This document shows, piece by piece, positions 1 to 7,587 of a stretch of DNA of 64,000 nucleotides. Below the pieces are notes generated by a model. The model ran no database searches. It was given only the letters and a program-made list of their open reading frames with translations, and was not told the DNA's origin. Position numbers and translations under genes: made by a program. The stretch's first letter is position 1, and every line of letters starts with the position of its first letter. This DNA comes from Klebsiella pneumoniae. Lineage in GTDB: Bacteria > Myxococcota_A > UBA9042. The stretch lies in contig CAMDBH010000007.1 of the NCBI GenBank assembly GCA_945889325.1, positions 1-64,000 of the forward strand, written 5' to 3'.

Positions 1-111
1 GATTTGGGCGTGGACTATTTCGCCAAGCGCGACGAGGCCAAGACCGTCAAGCGGCTGCAGAACCGAATCAAGGAGCTTGGATATGATGTGCAGGTTCAAA
101 AGGTTGCGTGA
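1..111 (+). CDS. C-terminal tail of a probable transposase (partial)
   Basis: The first frame is open from the window edge to a TGA and encodes 36 residues with the pattern YFAKRDEAKTVKRLQNRIKELGY. A YF..RD followed by a basic RL..R...LGY tail is common at the C-terminus of several insertion-sequence transposases. I cannot assign the IS family because the catalytic part lies outside the window. The surrounding transposon debris fits. The product could also be an unrelated helical tail. Confidence 0.45.
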   Translation, partial: DLGVDYFAKRDEAKTVKRLQNRIKELGYDVQVQKVA

Positions 112-412
112 TCAGGGTGGCCGCGAACGCGGAGGTGTTTCTACATAGGTGTAGCCGAGAAAATTGACGCCATTGAGAAACGAGTAGGAGCTGCGAACGC
201 CCTGTGCCCATCGTCCACCGCCATTTTCGCCACCTAAAACCGCCATCATCGGCAAGATCCGCGGCCCACCGCGGGCTGCGCGCCTCAATTTGGCGCGGTT
301 GAGCTCGCACGTCAAGGACATTTTTTGTGGAGCGCCCGCAAAAGCGCATGACCTCCCGCCCAGCGTGAACTTGGTTCACCCCGAGCCATCCGCCGAACGC
401 TTTCAGCCACGT
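112..412. other. Non-coding stretch, no gene seen
   Basis: Both minus-strand ORFs listed here lack a convincing start, domain or codon pattern and overlap each other in different frames. The stretch is probably the end region of the adjacent mobile element or decayed sequence. I see no tRNA-like, CRISPR-like or terminator-like structure. Confidence 0.5.
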
Positions 413-580
413 TTACGCGGCCCAGTCCTCGGCGTCAGCTGCCAGTAGCTCTTGGCTTTGGTCGAAATCGGCCGTCATCTGTTCTTCGCAGAAATCGTCC
501 CACTCCTCTTGGCGTTCGATCTCATCGAAGTCAAATATTTCCGGCGGTCCATGTACGCCTAAAGTATGCCAAAGGTACGT
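413..580 (-). pseudogene. Acidic protein remnant without a start codon
   Basis: A minus-strand frame ending in TAA encodes an acidic stretch containing IFDFDEIERQEEWDDFC and ending LLAADAEDWAA. The composition looks like real coding sequence. However, an in-frame stop sits immediately upstream and no ATG, GTG or TTG begins the acidic part, so it is missing from the ORF track. It is probably the 3' remnant of a small gene. I do not recognise the family. Confidence 0.35.
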
Positions 581-830
581 TTATTTACACCGGCTTGGCG
601 TTTTTCCGTCAGTTGCCGGCGGGGGGGCCCCGGGGGCTTATCGCTTGTTGGCGAATTTGTTGGCGATGTGGTTTGGGGCGTTTCCTGCGGAGGATCTTGA
701 ATTTTGGTGGTGGATCGCGGCAAGTGCGCGCGCCCCCAGCGCAAGTGATGGAAAGATGGAGTATAAATAGCTGCGCAATTCGAGGGGGATCCAGCGAAGG
801 CCGCAGCGAATCGAAAGGAACAAAAAAGCT
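581..830. other. Intergenic, probably non-coding; ends in a ribosome binding site
   Basis: The ORFs on both strands are GC-skew artefacts around a G-run. The only supported signal is an AAAGGAAC Shine-Dalgarno-like sequence just before the ATG at 831. Confidence 0.45.
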
Positions 831-1045
831 ATGAACACGAAGTCTAAGCCAGCAACCGAACCACCGATGCGCGCCGAGTACGATTTCGCGAACGTGGCAA
901 GTACGCTGCCGCGTACGCCGCCGGAACCAATGTCGTGACGCTGGACGCGGATGTTGCCAAAGCATTTCCGACTGCAGAAGCAGTCAACCAGGCATTGCGC
1001 CAACTGGTGGCGGCGCGTTCGGATTCAGAGCCGTCGATTCGCTGA
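831..1045 (+). pseudogene. Frameshifted antitoxin-like small protein
   Basis: An ATG preceded by AAAGGAAC starts a frame reading MRAEYDFANV from its second Met, then runs into a premature stop. Moving to another frame near 893 restores GKYAAAYAAGTNV and LDADVAKAFPTAEAVNQAL, ending at a TGA. The joined pattern (M.R.EYDFS..RGKYA..Y..GTNVV.L..DVA..FP....VN.AL) is a frequent small bacterial family usually seen beside toxin genes. The inferred role is antitoxin. The indel suggests it is dead. No partner toxin follows directly. Confidence 0.6.
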
Positions 1046-1138
1046 GCGCTGGCCAATTTTTCAGGCACGATAAGCATCCACCCCTACTCAATCCAAAAAT
1101 CATCCGTAAATATCCAAGCTTAACTTGCGCACACCCGG

Positions 1139-1480
1139 GTGCACGCAATTGCCGCTGTCAGGGTGCCGGCTTGTCCTCTTCCAGCTTGTTCAACATCGCA
1201 TCAATTTTCGCCAGTTTGGCCCGCACCGGTGGACTCGGGATCTTTGCCTAAGAAATACGTGGATGACGACGACTTCTACCTCCTCCGCACCGACCCCTGG
1301 GGCCACGCATCCTGCGCAGAATCCGGCACTTGCTTCAACAAGGAACCCGCCGACTGCGACGACGCCAAACCCTGCACCGCCGACCTTTGCGACGCCAAAC
1401 TCGGCTACCAGCACAGCAACTTAGCCGACGGCAGCGCTTGCGGGGGCGGAAAAACCTGCAAAGGCGGCGTGTGTTTGTAG
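1139..1480 (+). CDS. Cys-rich secreted-type C-terminal fragment
   Basis: The last 70 residues contain CFNKEPADCDDAKPCTADLC and end GKTCKGGVCL. This DCDD..PCT.D.CD..T.C pattern with a terminal CGGGKTC.GGVC is typical of extracellular proteins of myxobacteria and relatives, where it occurs as short disulfide-rich repeats. The first 40 residues of the ORF (GTG start) have no signal peptide and look non-homologous, so this is probably the surviving 3' end of a larger secreted protein or lipoprotein. Real coding probably begins near 1240. Confidence 0.45.
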   Translation: MHAIAAVRVPACPLPACSTSHQFSPVWPAPVDSGSLPKKYVDDDDFYLLRTDPWGHASCAESGTCFNKEPADCDDAKPCTADLCDAKLGYQHSNLADGSACGGGKTCKGGVCL

Positions 1481-1503
1481 CGCAAGCTGCGGAGCCGTCG
1501 CTG

Positions 1504-1848
1504 CTACGTTATTGCAAACAATTTCTGAGGCTTTTTAACCAGCTCCGCCTCGCGCTCCGGCGGCAGATGCCCCAAGCTACGCAGCAGAACGCTCTGCGCC
1601 ACCGTCAGCAGCCGATGCACGCGCAGCCGCGAAGAAACCCGCAGCCCCGTCAACACAAAACCCAGATCGGAATCTGAAAAAACCATGTCCGTATCGACAT
1701 CGTGCGGACCGTCGAGGCGGCTGGTCACGAACGCAACGACCACATGGCGGTGTGGTCCGACGGCGTTAGTTAAGCAAAGCGCCGGCCGAACTTTGGTCGC
1801 AGCGAGATCATCAAACGGGAAAGGCAACAGCACGAATTTATAGCGCAT
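1504..1848 (-). CDS. MazF/PemK-like type II toxin
   Basis: The 114-residue product begins MRYKFVLLPFPFDDLAATKV and continues RPALCLTN, the hallmark start of MazF/PemK-family endoribonucleases (a hydrophobic strand, then PF.....KRRPA). The ORF track starts 23 codons upstream, but the ATG at 1848 overlaps the antitoxin stop by 11 nt, the normal coupling for these pairs. Family members cleave mRNA and are neutralised by the upstream partner. The toxin appears full length. Confidence 0.72.
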   Translation of the reverse strand: MRYKFVLLPFPFDDLAATKVRPALCLTNAVGPHRHVVVAFVTSRLDGPHDVDTDMVFSDSDLGFVLTGLRVSSRLRVHRLLTVAQSVLLRSLGHLPPEREAELVKKPQKLFAIT

Positions 1849-2086
1849 TGCCGATGGCCTCGCCGTCGGCGGATGAGTACAGATCCTCGCTTGGATCTCG
1901 CAGGAAGGCAAAAGCACTCGATTTGGCGGCTGCGCGAAGCCAAGTCATTTCGTCGTCGTCGGTTTGGAGAGATTCATCAAACAATACAACAAGTCGCACG
2001 CGACCGCGGGCACCTTTGGGCAGAGGGCGGTCCAGCGTCAACATTTGGTCGTTTGCGATTGTGGCTGTAATTTCAATAGCTTGCAT
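1838..2086 (-). CDS. Cognate antitoxin of the MazF-like toxin
   Basis: An 82-residue protein starts at the ATG at 2086, which follows GGAG at 8 nt; the longer ORF-track start adds six unlikely residues. The N-terminal half (MQAIEITATIANDQMLTLDR then LPKGARGRVRLVVLF) is a short beta-rich segment like the DNA-binding arm of AbrB or DUF-type antitoxins. The C-terminal half is acidic and would wrap the toxin. Translation is coupled to the toxin by an 11-nt overlap. Confidence 0.65.
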   Translation of the reverse strand: MQAIEITATIANDQMLTLDRPLPKGARGRVRLVVLFDESLQTDDDEMTWLRAAAKSSAFAFLRDPSEDLYSSADGEAIGNAL

Positions 2087-2481
2087 GGCCGTGCTCCGTC
2101 GCAAACTGCGACGAACTCATCCTACGCGTCCGTGCCTGCTAGGTCAAGGGATTCGCCGCAACCGCAGATTCCCCTTGCGCAATCGCGCGCGGGTGTGCAC
2201 GATGCGCCTGCGCGCGAGGCGCAGGCGCATCGACTGATGTTGCAGAAGTTCTTGATTTTGGCAGTGTTGAGTGCATAGGAACCCCAAAGCCCCCTCGCCC
2301 CCGCATCGCTGGCCTTTTTCCCCGCGAAAATTGCCAAGCAACACCTCCAAGCGCCCATTTTGCGCTCCAGGGCCGAGTCGGTTAAGCCGTTTTTCCGTGC
2401 TGCGCGAAAAGCGGTGCATCAACGGCCCAAAACTGCATTGGACCGCATGGTTGCACGCTCGCTGTCTGACGAAAAACTACC
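2087..2481. other. Gene-poor spacer
   Basis: No ORF here has a domain I recognise. A plus-strand frame that is open for about 66 codons near 2280-2510 encodes FFPAKIAKQHLQAPILRSRA. It could be a gene remnant but has no start codon. A perfect hairpin at 2201-2231 is listed separately. Confidence 0.4.
2201..2231. repeat. Perfect 12-bp inverted repeat (hairpin)
   Basis: GATGCGCCTGCG is followed seven bases later by its exact complement CGCAGGCGCATC. There is no T-run on either side, so it is not a standard intrinsic terminator. It lies upstream of the toxin-antitoxin pair and downstream of the transposase remnant. It could be a REP-like element or a transposon end structure. Confidence 0.6.
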
Positions 2482-3050
2482 TCACGCGGCGGCGTCCGCG
2501 TCATCGTAGCTCGGATCGGCCGGGTCCATGGGCCAGTCGTCGTCGGGCGACGGCACAAAAGCCTCTTCGCCCGCGAAGTTGGTCGGGTAGGCCCAGCCGA
2601 AATCTTCCCACGGCGGAGCGCGGATCGCCGCGAAACCTTCTGCCGTCAGCGGCAGTTTCAGGTGGGTCAAGATCTTTTGAGCGATGGCGCCGTGCGGAAT
2701 GGTCGCGATGATTTTGCGCCGGCCGCCGCAATGGTCGCACTCAAGGACGTCCCATAAGAACACACGCTTGTGAATTTCGGCCCAGCTCATGCGGTCGGGC
2801 GTTACCCGGTCGGTCGCCGGTTTGGGCGCGTGCCCGCATTCGGTTGCGGGCGCCTCGGTCTTGGGCAACGCGGGCGTGCGCGGACGCGCCGTGTGCAGGA
2901 CGATGGCGCGCCGCCACTGGCAGGCCGGCGCGAAAACCCCGTGGTAATGCAGCAAAGCCCGCTTCGGGGCCGGCACCAATGCCACCATCCGCCGGACAAA
3001 ATCCGGACCCGACAATTTCAGCCACGGAGTGCCATCGCGCCACGGTGAGC
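2482..3050 (-). pseudogene. IS91-like transposase, C-terminal part (disrupted)
   Basis: The reading frame after the MITE encodes SPWRDGTPWLKL, then FVRRMVALVPAPKRALLHYH and GVFAP, followed by CDHCGGRRKIIATI and a leucine-rich tail. This order matches the C-terminal half of Y2-type IS91-family transposases (rolling-circle replication and transposition). The ORF-track start is a GTG inside the MITE. The true N-terminal half is at 3406-4093. Removing the MITE joins both halves in frame. Confidence 0.8.
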
Positions 3051-3405
3051 GGGGACAGGTATTAACAGTTTCTCCCACTCGATCCGCATCAAGTATTCAG
3101 ATATAAATTCGATGGTTTGCGCGACATGTATCGGGGTGGCGCGGCCGTTTGGTGCCGGATTCGGGCGCCGACAAATGGCATCGATTCGCGAAATTGAATC
3201 GGCGCGCCCCAATTTGGCAATTTGTCGGTCCGTCGGGGCAAATTTGCTGCGACGGACCCGAATGGAGCCAGCGTTTTCCGCACGCAGTTGCGACTTTGGG
3301 GTACCGAAATCGGGAACAATCCGAGTTAACCATTCAATTTATTTTGATAATACACGATCCGCATCAAGTGGGTTTCTTCAAAGGAAATTGTTAATACCTG
3401 TCCCC
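3051..3405. mobile_element. 355-bp MITE inside the IS91-like transposase
   Basis: Both ends carry the perfect 17-bp terminal inverted repeat GGGGACAGGTATTAACA; inner bases continue with partial match. Inside the ends, CGATCCGCATCAAGT is repeated directly at about 3079 and 3355. A strong internal palindrome (GGTCCGTCG at 3227, CGACGGACC at 3250) can form a hairpin. It has no transposase gene, so it must move in trans. No clear target duplication is visible; the flanks are GC-rich. Confidence 0.85.
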
Positions 3406-4093
3406 CCAGGCGCACCGTATTGCCGCCGTCCAGCAGTTCCACGCGATCCGCGGAGATCGCCGGGCGGCATAAATAGCGGACCATCTTCTCCAGGCCGGTG
3501 CGGTTGCACGCACCGACGCGGGTATTTGCATGCAGGCTGAACTGGCACAAGTCCGCGCAGTTGCGTGAGCGCAGGTGGACCACGCCGGGCGCGTTGCCCT
3601 TCTCGCGCCTGGGTTTTTTTTCCGGCCCCCACAACGTTTGGTCGAACAGCGACGCTTTCAAAGCCGCCGCCAGCGCCGGTTGCTCCGCGGCGAATTCATC
3701 GGACGGCGGCTCGTGGCTCTCCTCGTCATAGAAGTCACCCAGCAGATATAGCAGCTTGCGCCGTTGCAGCGGCCGATGGCTACGCGCCACGATCGCCTCC
3801 GGCACTTCAGGGACATCGTCCGGATCCAGTTTGGCCAATTCGTGAAATTGCGGTTTTTGTTCGCCTTGCCGGGTCCAAACGCCATCGCCAAACAGAATGT
3901 GGTGGTGCGGGTCGATTTTGAGCGCGCTGTCAAACCGGTGCAACACCGAAATACCGTCGGCTTTGGCGTCGGCCACTTCGAGTTTGCGCACGTAGAACTT
4001 TGGGATCTCGCTAGTGAAAATGGTCAGCACCGCCGCCCGCAGCGATTGATCCCAGGCCAGGCGATAGCGCAGACGAAACGGATAAGTCAGCAC
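3406..4093 (-). pseudogene. IS91-like transposase, N-proximal part (disrupted)
   Basis: The frame encodes QWVLTYPFRLRYRLAWD just before and after the listed start, an HUH-like metal-binding segment DPHHHILFGDG, and GLEKMVRYLCRP before the MITE. These are in the order of IS91-family transposases. The zinc-finger N-terminus expected upstream is missing: an in-frame TAA sits just before the conserved VLP..G.RQWVLT segment. The element is therefore truncated at the 5' end as well as split by the MITE. Confidence 0.78.
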
Positions 4094-4230
4094 CCATTGC
4101 CGGTACCCGATCGCCGGCAGAAATTACGTGTGGCACTTGGTGGGGCGCGCCCGGTGCTGGTGATGTGCTGCTGAGCAAGTAACATTAGATGATTTCTGTA
4201 AAATAAGCGCGTGCTTTTTGGCGGTTGGCG

Positions 4231-4764
4231 CTAACGCTTCATCGTAGTCGTAGTCAATCCGCTCAGGCGGCGCAGCGCGGCCCGCTGGTCGCGTTCCGCG
4301 AGGTTCATCGTCATGACCAGTTCTACCAATTGCGCTGTCTGAACCAAGCCGCGTTGCAGCAATTGCGCAACAAGTTTGAGATCTTTATCGCGACCGACAC
4401 GCAACTTCACAGCGGCGATGTCCTCGGCCGCCAGCGCATTTGCGCCCGCCAGGGCACGCGTTCGCTGCTGCCAACCCAGCGCAAAAGTTTGGCTGACGTG
4501 CGGTTGCAGCAAATCGACGTAGTAGCCGAAACGCGCGTCAAATAGGCTGCCTTCGCCCAACGCTTCGTGAACAATAGCAGCCATCTGCGCGTCAGATGGC
4601 ACAATCAAGAGATCGGCATCGCGGGTCAATTCCAGAGGCCCATCGGCATCGCCCAGCGCCGGATCACAGGCCAAGAGCGCTGCGGATCCAGCGACCGTTA
4701 TTTGCTCGCAGGCGGTCAGCGCGCGCACGGCGTCAATGACGTGAATCAGTGCCGGTAGCCGCAC
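4231..4764 (-). CDS. Nucleotidyltransferase-like protein (DUF6036-type)
   Basis: The 177-residue protein has a GSAALLA segment followed about 25 residues later by DADLLIVP, the GS..l....D.DL pattern of the polymerase-beta-like nucleotidyltransferase fold. Next comes GYYVDLLQPHV, then a helical C-terminus including AEDIAAVKLRVGRDKDL, as in DUF6036-type proteins. It overlaps the upstream gene by 19 nt. Relatives often act in defence or toxin-antitoxin contexts; a specific role is not visible here. Confidence 0.6.
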   Translation of the reverse strand: MRLPALIHVIDAVRALTACEQITVAGSAALLACDPALGDADGPLELTRDADLLIVPSDAQMAAIVHEALGEGSLFDARFGYYVDLLQPHVSQTFALGWQQRTRALAGANALAAEDIAAVKLRVGRDKDLKLVAQLLQRGLVQTAQLVELVMTMNLAERDQRAALRRLSGLTTTTMKR

Positions 4765-5072
4765 AAATCCCTCGCTTTGCGCCGCACTTCGCGCGGTAGC
4801 AGGCCCGCAAGCGGCGCGAACTCGCGCAAGCGCTGGCTGTCGCCATCACAGCCGCGCAACACGTGTTGCAGCCGCGCCATGCCTTGCGCCGACACGCGCG
4901 CATCCGCCAACAACACGTCCCAGCAATCGAACCATTTATCAGCGTGCGCACCGAGTTGCCGCCAATGGGTGTTGGTCGCCTGCGCGGTTTGCAACAGTGC
5001 GGGGTCGGCCAGAAGCGCGTCGGCGACAAGTTCTGCGAACGTTGGCATCTTTGACTTTGGTCGCAAGCGCAC
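4746..5072 (-). CDS. Helical partner protein of unknown function
   Basis: The protein is mostly helical and contains MPTFAELVADALLADPALL, then WFDCWDVLLADARVSAQGMA. The ORF-track start is a TTG. I prefer the GTG at 5072, which has AAAGGA 8-9 nt upstream; the ATG at 5048 is an alternative. The 19-nt overlap with the nucleotidyltransferase gene indicates one operon and a joint function. I do not recognise the family. Confidence 0.5.
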   Translation of the reverse strand: MRLRPKSKMPTFAELVADALLADPALLQTAQATNTHWRQLGAHADKWFDCWDVLLADARVSAQGMARLQHVLRGCDGDSQRLREFAPLAGLLPREVRRKARDLCGYRH

Positions 5073-5272
5073 GACTTCTTGTCCTTTTACCAAACGGCGG
5101 TCGATTTGTCCACTGGCGATGGACCCGCTAATCCGTGCCGCCCGCCCACCAAAACAAAATCACAAACTGCGCGGAACGCGCGGGAGCTAAAAATTGCAGA
5201 TTGGGTAAGAATCATCAAACATAACCTTGAATCCGCGCCCATTCATCCACCGCTTCCCCGTGGTTCGCGGCT

Positions 5273-5540
5273 CACGTGCACCTATCGCGGCCCTATCTGA
5301 TCCCCGTCCGCTGCCTGCGTCAGGATCCATTTGCGCGGCGCGCAAATGCAACGGTTAGTGCGGCGGGAGAAAAGCTTGAATTTAATGGTAAAAGCGCGCG
5401 GGGGGTGCAAGGGGCGGCCGCGCGAAGCCGCCCCCTGCTCGCCGATAGGCGAAACCAATCTAAAGATAACAATATGTTACAACCGAGCGCCGTTTGGCGC
5501 AAATCAAGCCTTTGCAAATGGAAGCCGCGCCGCTAGGCGC
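5273..5540 (+). ncRNA. Candidate structured RNA, copy A
   Basis: This 268-bp segment is repeated at 7200-7460. Conserved blocks include CACGTGCAC, GGTTAGTGCGGCGGGAGAAA, AAGATAACAAT.TGTTACAACC and AAATCAAGCCTTTGCAAATG. Three hairpins lie between or beside them: CATTTGCGC with GCGCAAATG (5328-5348), GGGGCGGC with GCCGCCCC (5411-5434), and TCGCC with GGCGA (5439-5452). In copy B the same helices carry paired, compensatory substitutions, which argues for a functional RNA fold. It ends about 70 nt before the ATPase start, so it could be a 5' leader, a cis-regulator or a transposon-borne RNA. Strand is inferred from the downstream gene. Confidence 0.6.
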
Positions 5541-5610
5541 AACGCTTCGCAACCAAGCACATCCGTGCTAATCTCACCGCGTACCGGTGAAACCGAGGGA
5601 GGTGAGCAAA

Positions 5611-6720
5611 ATGCGCTGGTTCAACACCGCCGGGCCGAGTCGACCTGAAGACAATTACATGCTACCGACCATGGACCGGCTGCCGAGCGTGAACCAACTT
5701 ATTGAAAGCAAAGCTTGGTTTGTGCTGCACGCGCCGCGCCAGTCGGGCAAGACCACGGCCATGATAACTTTGGCGGCGGAACTGACGGCGACTGGAAAAT
5801 ACGCTGCAGTCAAAGCCACTTGTGAAAACGGCGCGCCCTTTGGCAAGCAGCCTTTGCTGGCCGTCGCGGCCGTGATGGCGGGCATCAAGCTCAGCGCGCG
5901 AAACACGCTGCCCGAAACGCTGCGGCCACCGCCGCCACCAGAATCGTCTGCGAGCGCGCTCGCGGATTGGTTGGATCAATGGTGCAGTGTGTGCCCTTTT
6001 CCTGTGGTGCTTTTACTGGATGAAATCGATGCGTTGCAGGATGACGCGCTCATTTCCGTGTTGCGCCAGTTGCGGTCCATCTACGACGCCCGGCCGAAGG
6101 CCGCGCCCTCGACGGTCGCCCTGATCGGGCTGCGCGATGTTCGGGATTACAAAGTAGCTTCTGGCCGTTCGCCGCATTTGGGCACCCAGTCGCCGTTCAA
6201 TGTGTCGGTTGCTTCGCTGACTTTGAGGTCTTTTACTCAGGAAGAAGTTGGCCAATTGTATCGCCAACATACCGATGAAACCGGCCAGATTTTTACCGAC
6301 GCGGCGGTAGAACGGGCGTTTTATTACACCCAAGGCCAACCGTGGCTGGTCAACGCGCTGGCGTATGAGTTGGTAACGACCCAGAAAATTAAGGACACCT
6401 TGACGGCGGAGCATGTCGATTATGCCAAGGAACAGTTGATTTTGCAACGCAGAACTCACTTGGACAGCCTGGCGGACAAGCTTAATGAGCCGCGCGTACG
6501 GGCGGTAATCGAGCCGATTTTGACTGGCGAGGAATTGCCTTTTGATTTGCCCCAGCGCGACGTGGATTACTGTACCGATCTCGGCCTCATCGTCAAAAAG
6601 CCGCGGGAGAATCTGATGATCGCAAATCCGATGTACCGCGAAGTGCTGCCACGTGAACTCACGGAGCCCGCGATGCTGCGCATGCGCGTGGGCTCGTCTG
6701 AAAGTCGCTGGGCGCTATAA
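5611..6720 (+). CDS. AAA ATPase part of an ATPase-nuclease protein (ends at an in-frame TAA)
   Basis: The start is the ATG at 5611 after GGAGGTG; the listed 5587 start is a GTG further upstream. The product begins MRWFNTAGP, a signature of a widespread AAA family. A Walker A motif (APRQSGKTT) and Walker B (VVLLLDEIDAL) follow, then LIGLRDVRDYKV and TQGQPWLVNALA. Family members normally continue into a C-terminal PD-(D/E)XK-like domain. Here that domain lies downstream in the same frame behind a TAA, so the gene is either broken, read through, or expressed as two pieces. The role is unknown; its position between repeated RNA-like elements suggests a selfish or defence-type module. Confidence 0.75.
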   Translation: MRWFNTAGPSRPEDNYMLPTMDRLPSVNQLIESKAWFVLHAPRQSGKTTAMITLAAELTATGKYAAVKATCENGAPFGKQPLLAVAAVMAGIKLSARNTLPETLRPPPPPESSASALADWLDQWCSVCPFPVVLLLDEIDALQDDALISVLRQLRSIYDARPKAAPSTVALIGLRDVRDYKVASGRSPHLGTQSPFNVSVASLTLRSFTQEEVGQLYRQHTDETGQIFTDAAVERAFYYTQGQPWLVNALAYELVTTQKIKDTLTAEHVDYAKEQLILQRRTHLDSLADKLNEPRVRAVIEPILTGEELPFDLPQRDVDYCTDLGLIVKKPRENLMIANPMYREVLPRELTEPAMLRMRVGSSESRWAL

Positions 6721-7191
6721 GACGGCCGCTTGAATCTCAGCGGACTGCTGCTGGAATTTGTCGATTTTTGGCACCAACACGGCGAGTGGATGGTCAAGGG
6801 TCAGGTGTGGCCGGAGGCGGCGCATCAGATTGTTTTGATGGCCTTTTTGCAGCGCATCGTCAACGGCGCCGGTTGGATCGAACGCGAATATGGTTTGGGC
6901 AGCAAGCGGCTGGATTTGTTGATCCGCTGGCATTTGGAGCGCGATAAAAGCGGTGTGCCGATACGCCAAGAGCGTTTTGCGATTGAAGTGAAAGTTTGGA
7001 GACAGGGTCAAGGCGATCCGACGGCGCAGGGCTTGAAACAGCTGGATACTTATTGTGAAAAGCTGGGTTTAAGTACAGGGACGCTGATCGTGTTTGACAC
7101 CCGCGATGCTGCACCGCCGTTTGAAGAGCTTGGGATTTGTAGCGAAACGACGTCGCCCGCGGGCCGCACGGTGCAGGTTTTGCTGGCATAG
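6721..7191 (+). pseudogene. PD-(D/E)XK nuclease-like domain separated from its ATPase by TAA
   Basis: This frame directly continues the ATPase gene after one TAA. It encodes GRLNLSGLLLEFVDFWHQHG, then IEREYGLGSKRLDLLIRW and RFAIEVKVWRQGQ. The E...G..RLDLL...IE.K pattern matches the PD-(D/E)XK core seen at the C-terminus of intact relatives. The ORF track starts at a TTG (6730) with no Shine-Dalgarno sequence, so independent translation is doubtful. Homology runs across the stop, which supports a recent nonsense mutation or recoding. Confidence 0.65.
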
Positions 7192-7199
7192 CGCGGAGG

Positions 7200-7460
7200 C
7201 ACGTGCACTTATCGCGGGCCCATCTGATCTCTGTCCGCCGCCTGCGACAGAACCCATTGTCGCCGCGCGACAATGCAGCGGTTAGTGCGGCGGGAGAAAA
7301 ATGGGGAAATACGAGCAAAAGCGCGGGGGTGCAGGGGTGCCGCGCTTGGCACCCTTGCCCGCCGTCAGGCGGAACCTGACCAAGATAACAATGTGTTACA
7401 ACCGCGCGCCGTGAGGCACAAATCAAGCCTTTGCAAATGCAAGCCGGGCCACAAGGCGCC
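7200..7460 (+). ncRNA. Candidate structured RNA, copy B
   Basis: This segment aligns with copy A over nearly its whole length. The helix equivalents are CATTGTCGC with GCGACAATG (7255-7275), GGGTGCC with GGCACCC (7335-7354) and CCGCC with GGCGG (7359-7372). Each differs from copy A on both arms in a way that keeps pairing. Single-stranded blocks are nearly identical. It starts 9 bp after the nuclease-domain stop and lies convergent to the M16 peptidase gene, with no intact ORF behind it. It may be the second boundary of a mobile unit or the leader of a lost gene copy. Confidence 0.6.
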
Positions 7461-7587
7461 CAAACTGCCGGAGGCAAAAGCCATGCGCAGCATAATGTTA
7501 GCACCGCGACGCAGTCGGGTAATCGACCTGAAGGTCAGCAATGCCAAGCAAAATCCAAATGAAAGCTGGACCGCTCAGGGCAAAACC

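Noticed and set aside
595-834. Plus-strand 79-residue ORF
   Set aside because: Arg/Gly-rich translation typical of GC shadow, no domain, and it overlaps the ribosome binding site of the antitoxin-like gene.
1158-1243. Minus-strand frame KLAKIDAMLNKLEEDKPAP as a small gene
   Set aside because: It is under 30 codons, has no start or ribosome binding site, and lies opposite the Cys-rich frame; it could be chance.
5273-7460. Calling the repeats group II introns or HEARO RNA outright
   Set aside because: I could not recognise a domain V-like hairpin, and no reverse transcriptase, IscB or IsrB is present. A model search is needed.
7461-7587. Remnant start of a second ATPase gene after repeat copy B
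   Set aside because: Only TCGACCTGAAG and ATGCGC match the intact gene start, and the translations do not agree.
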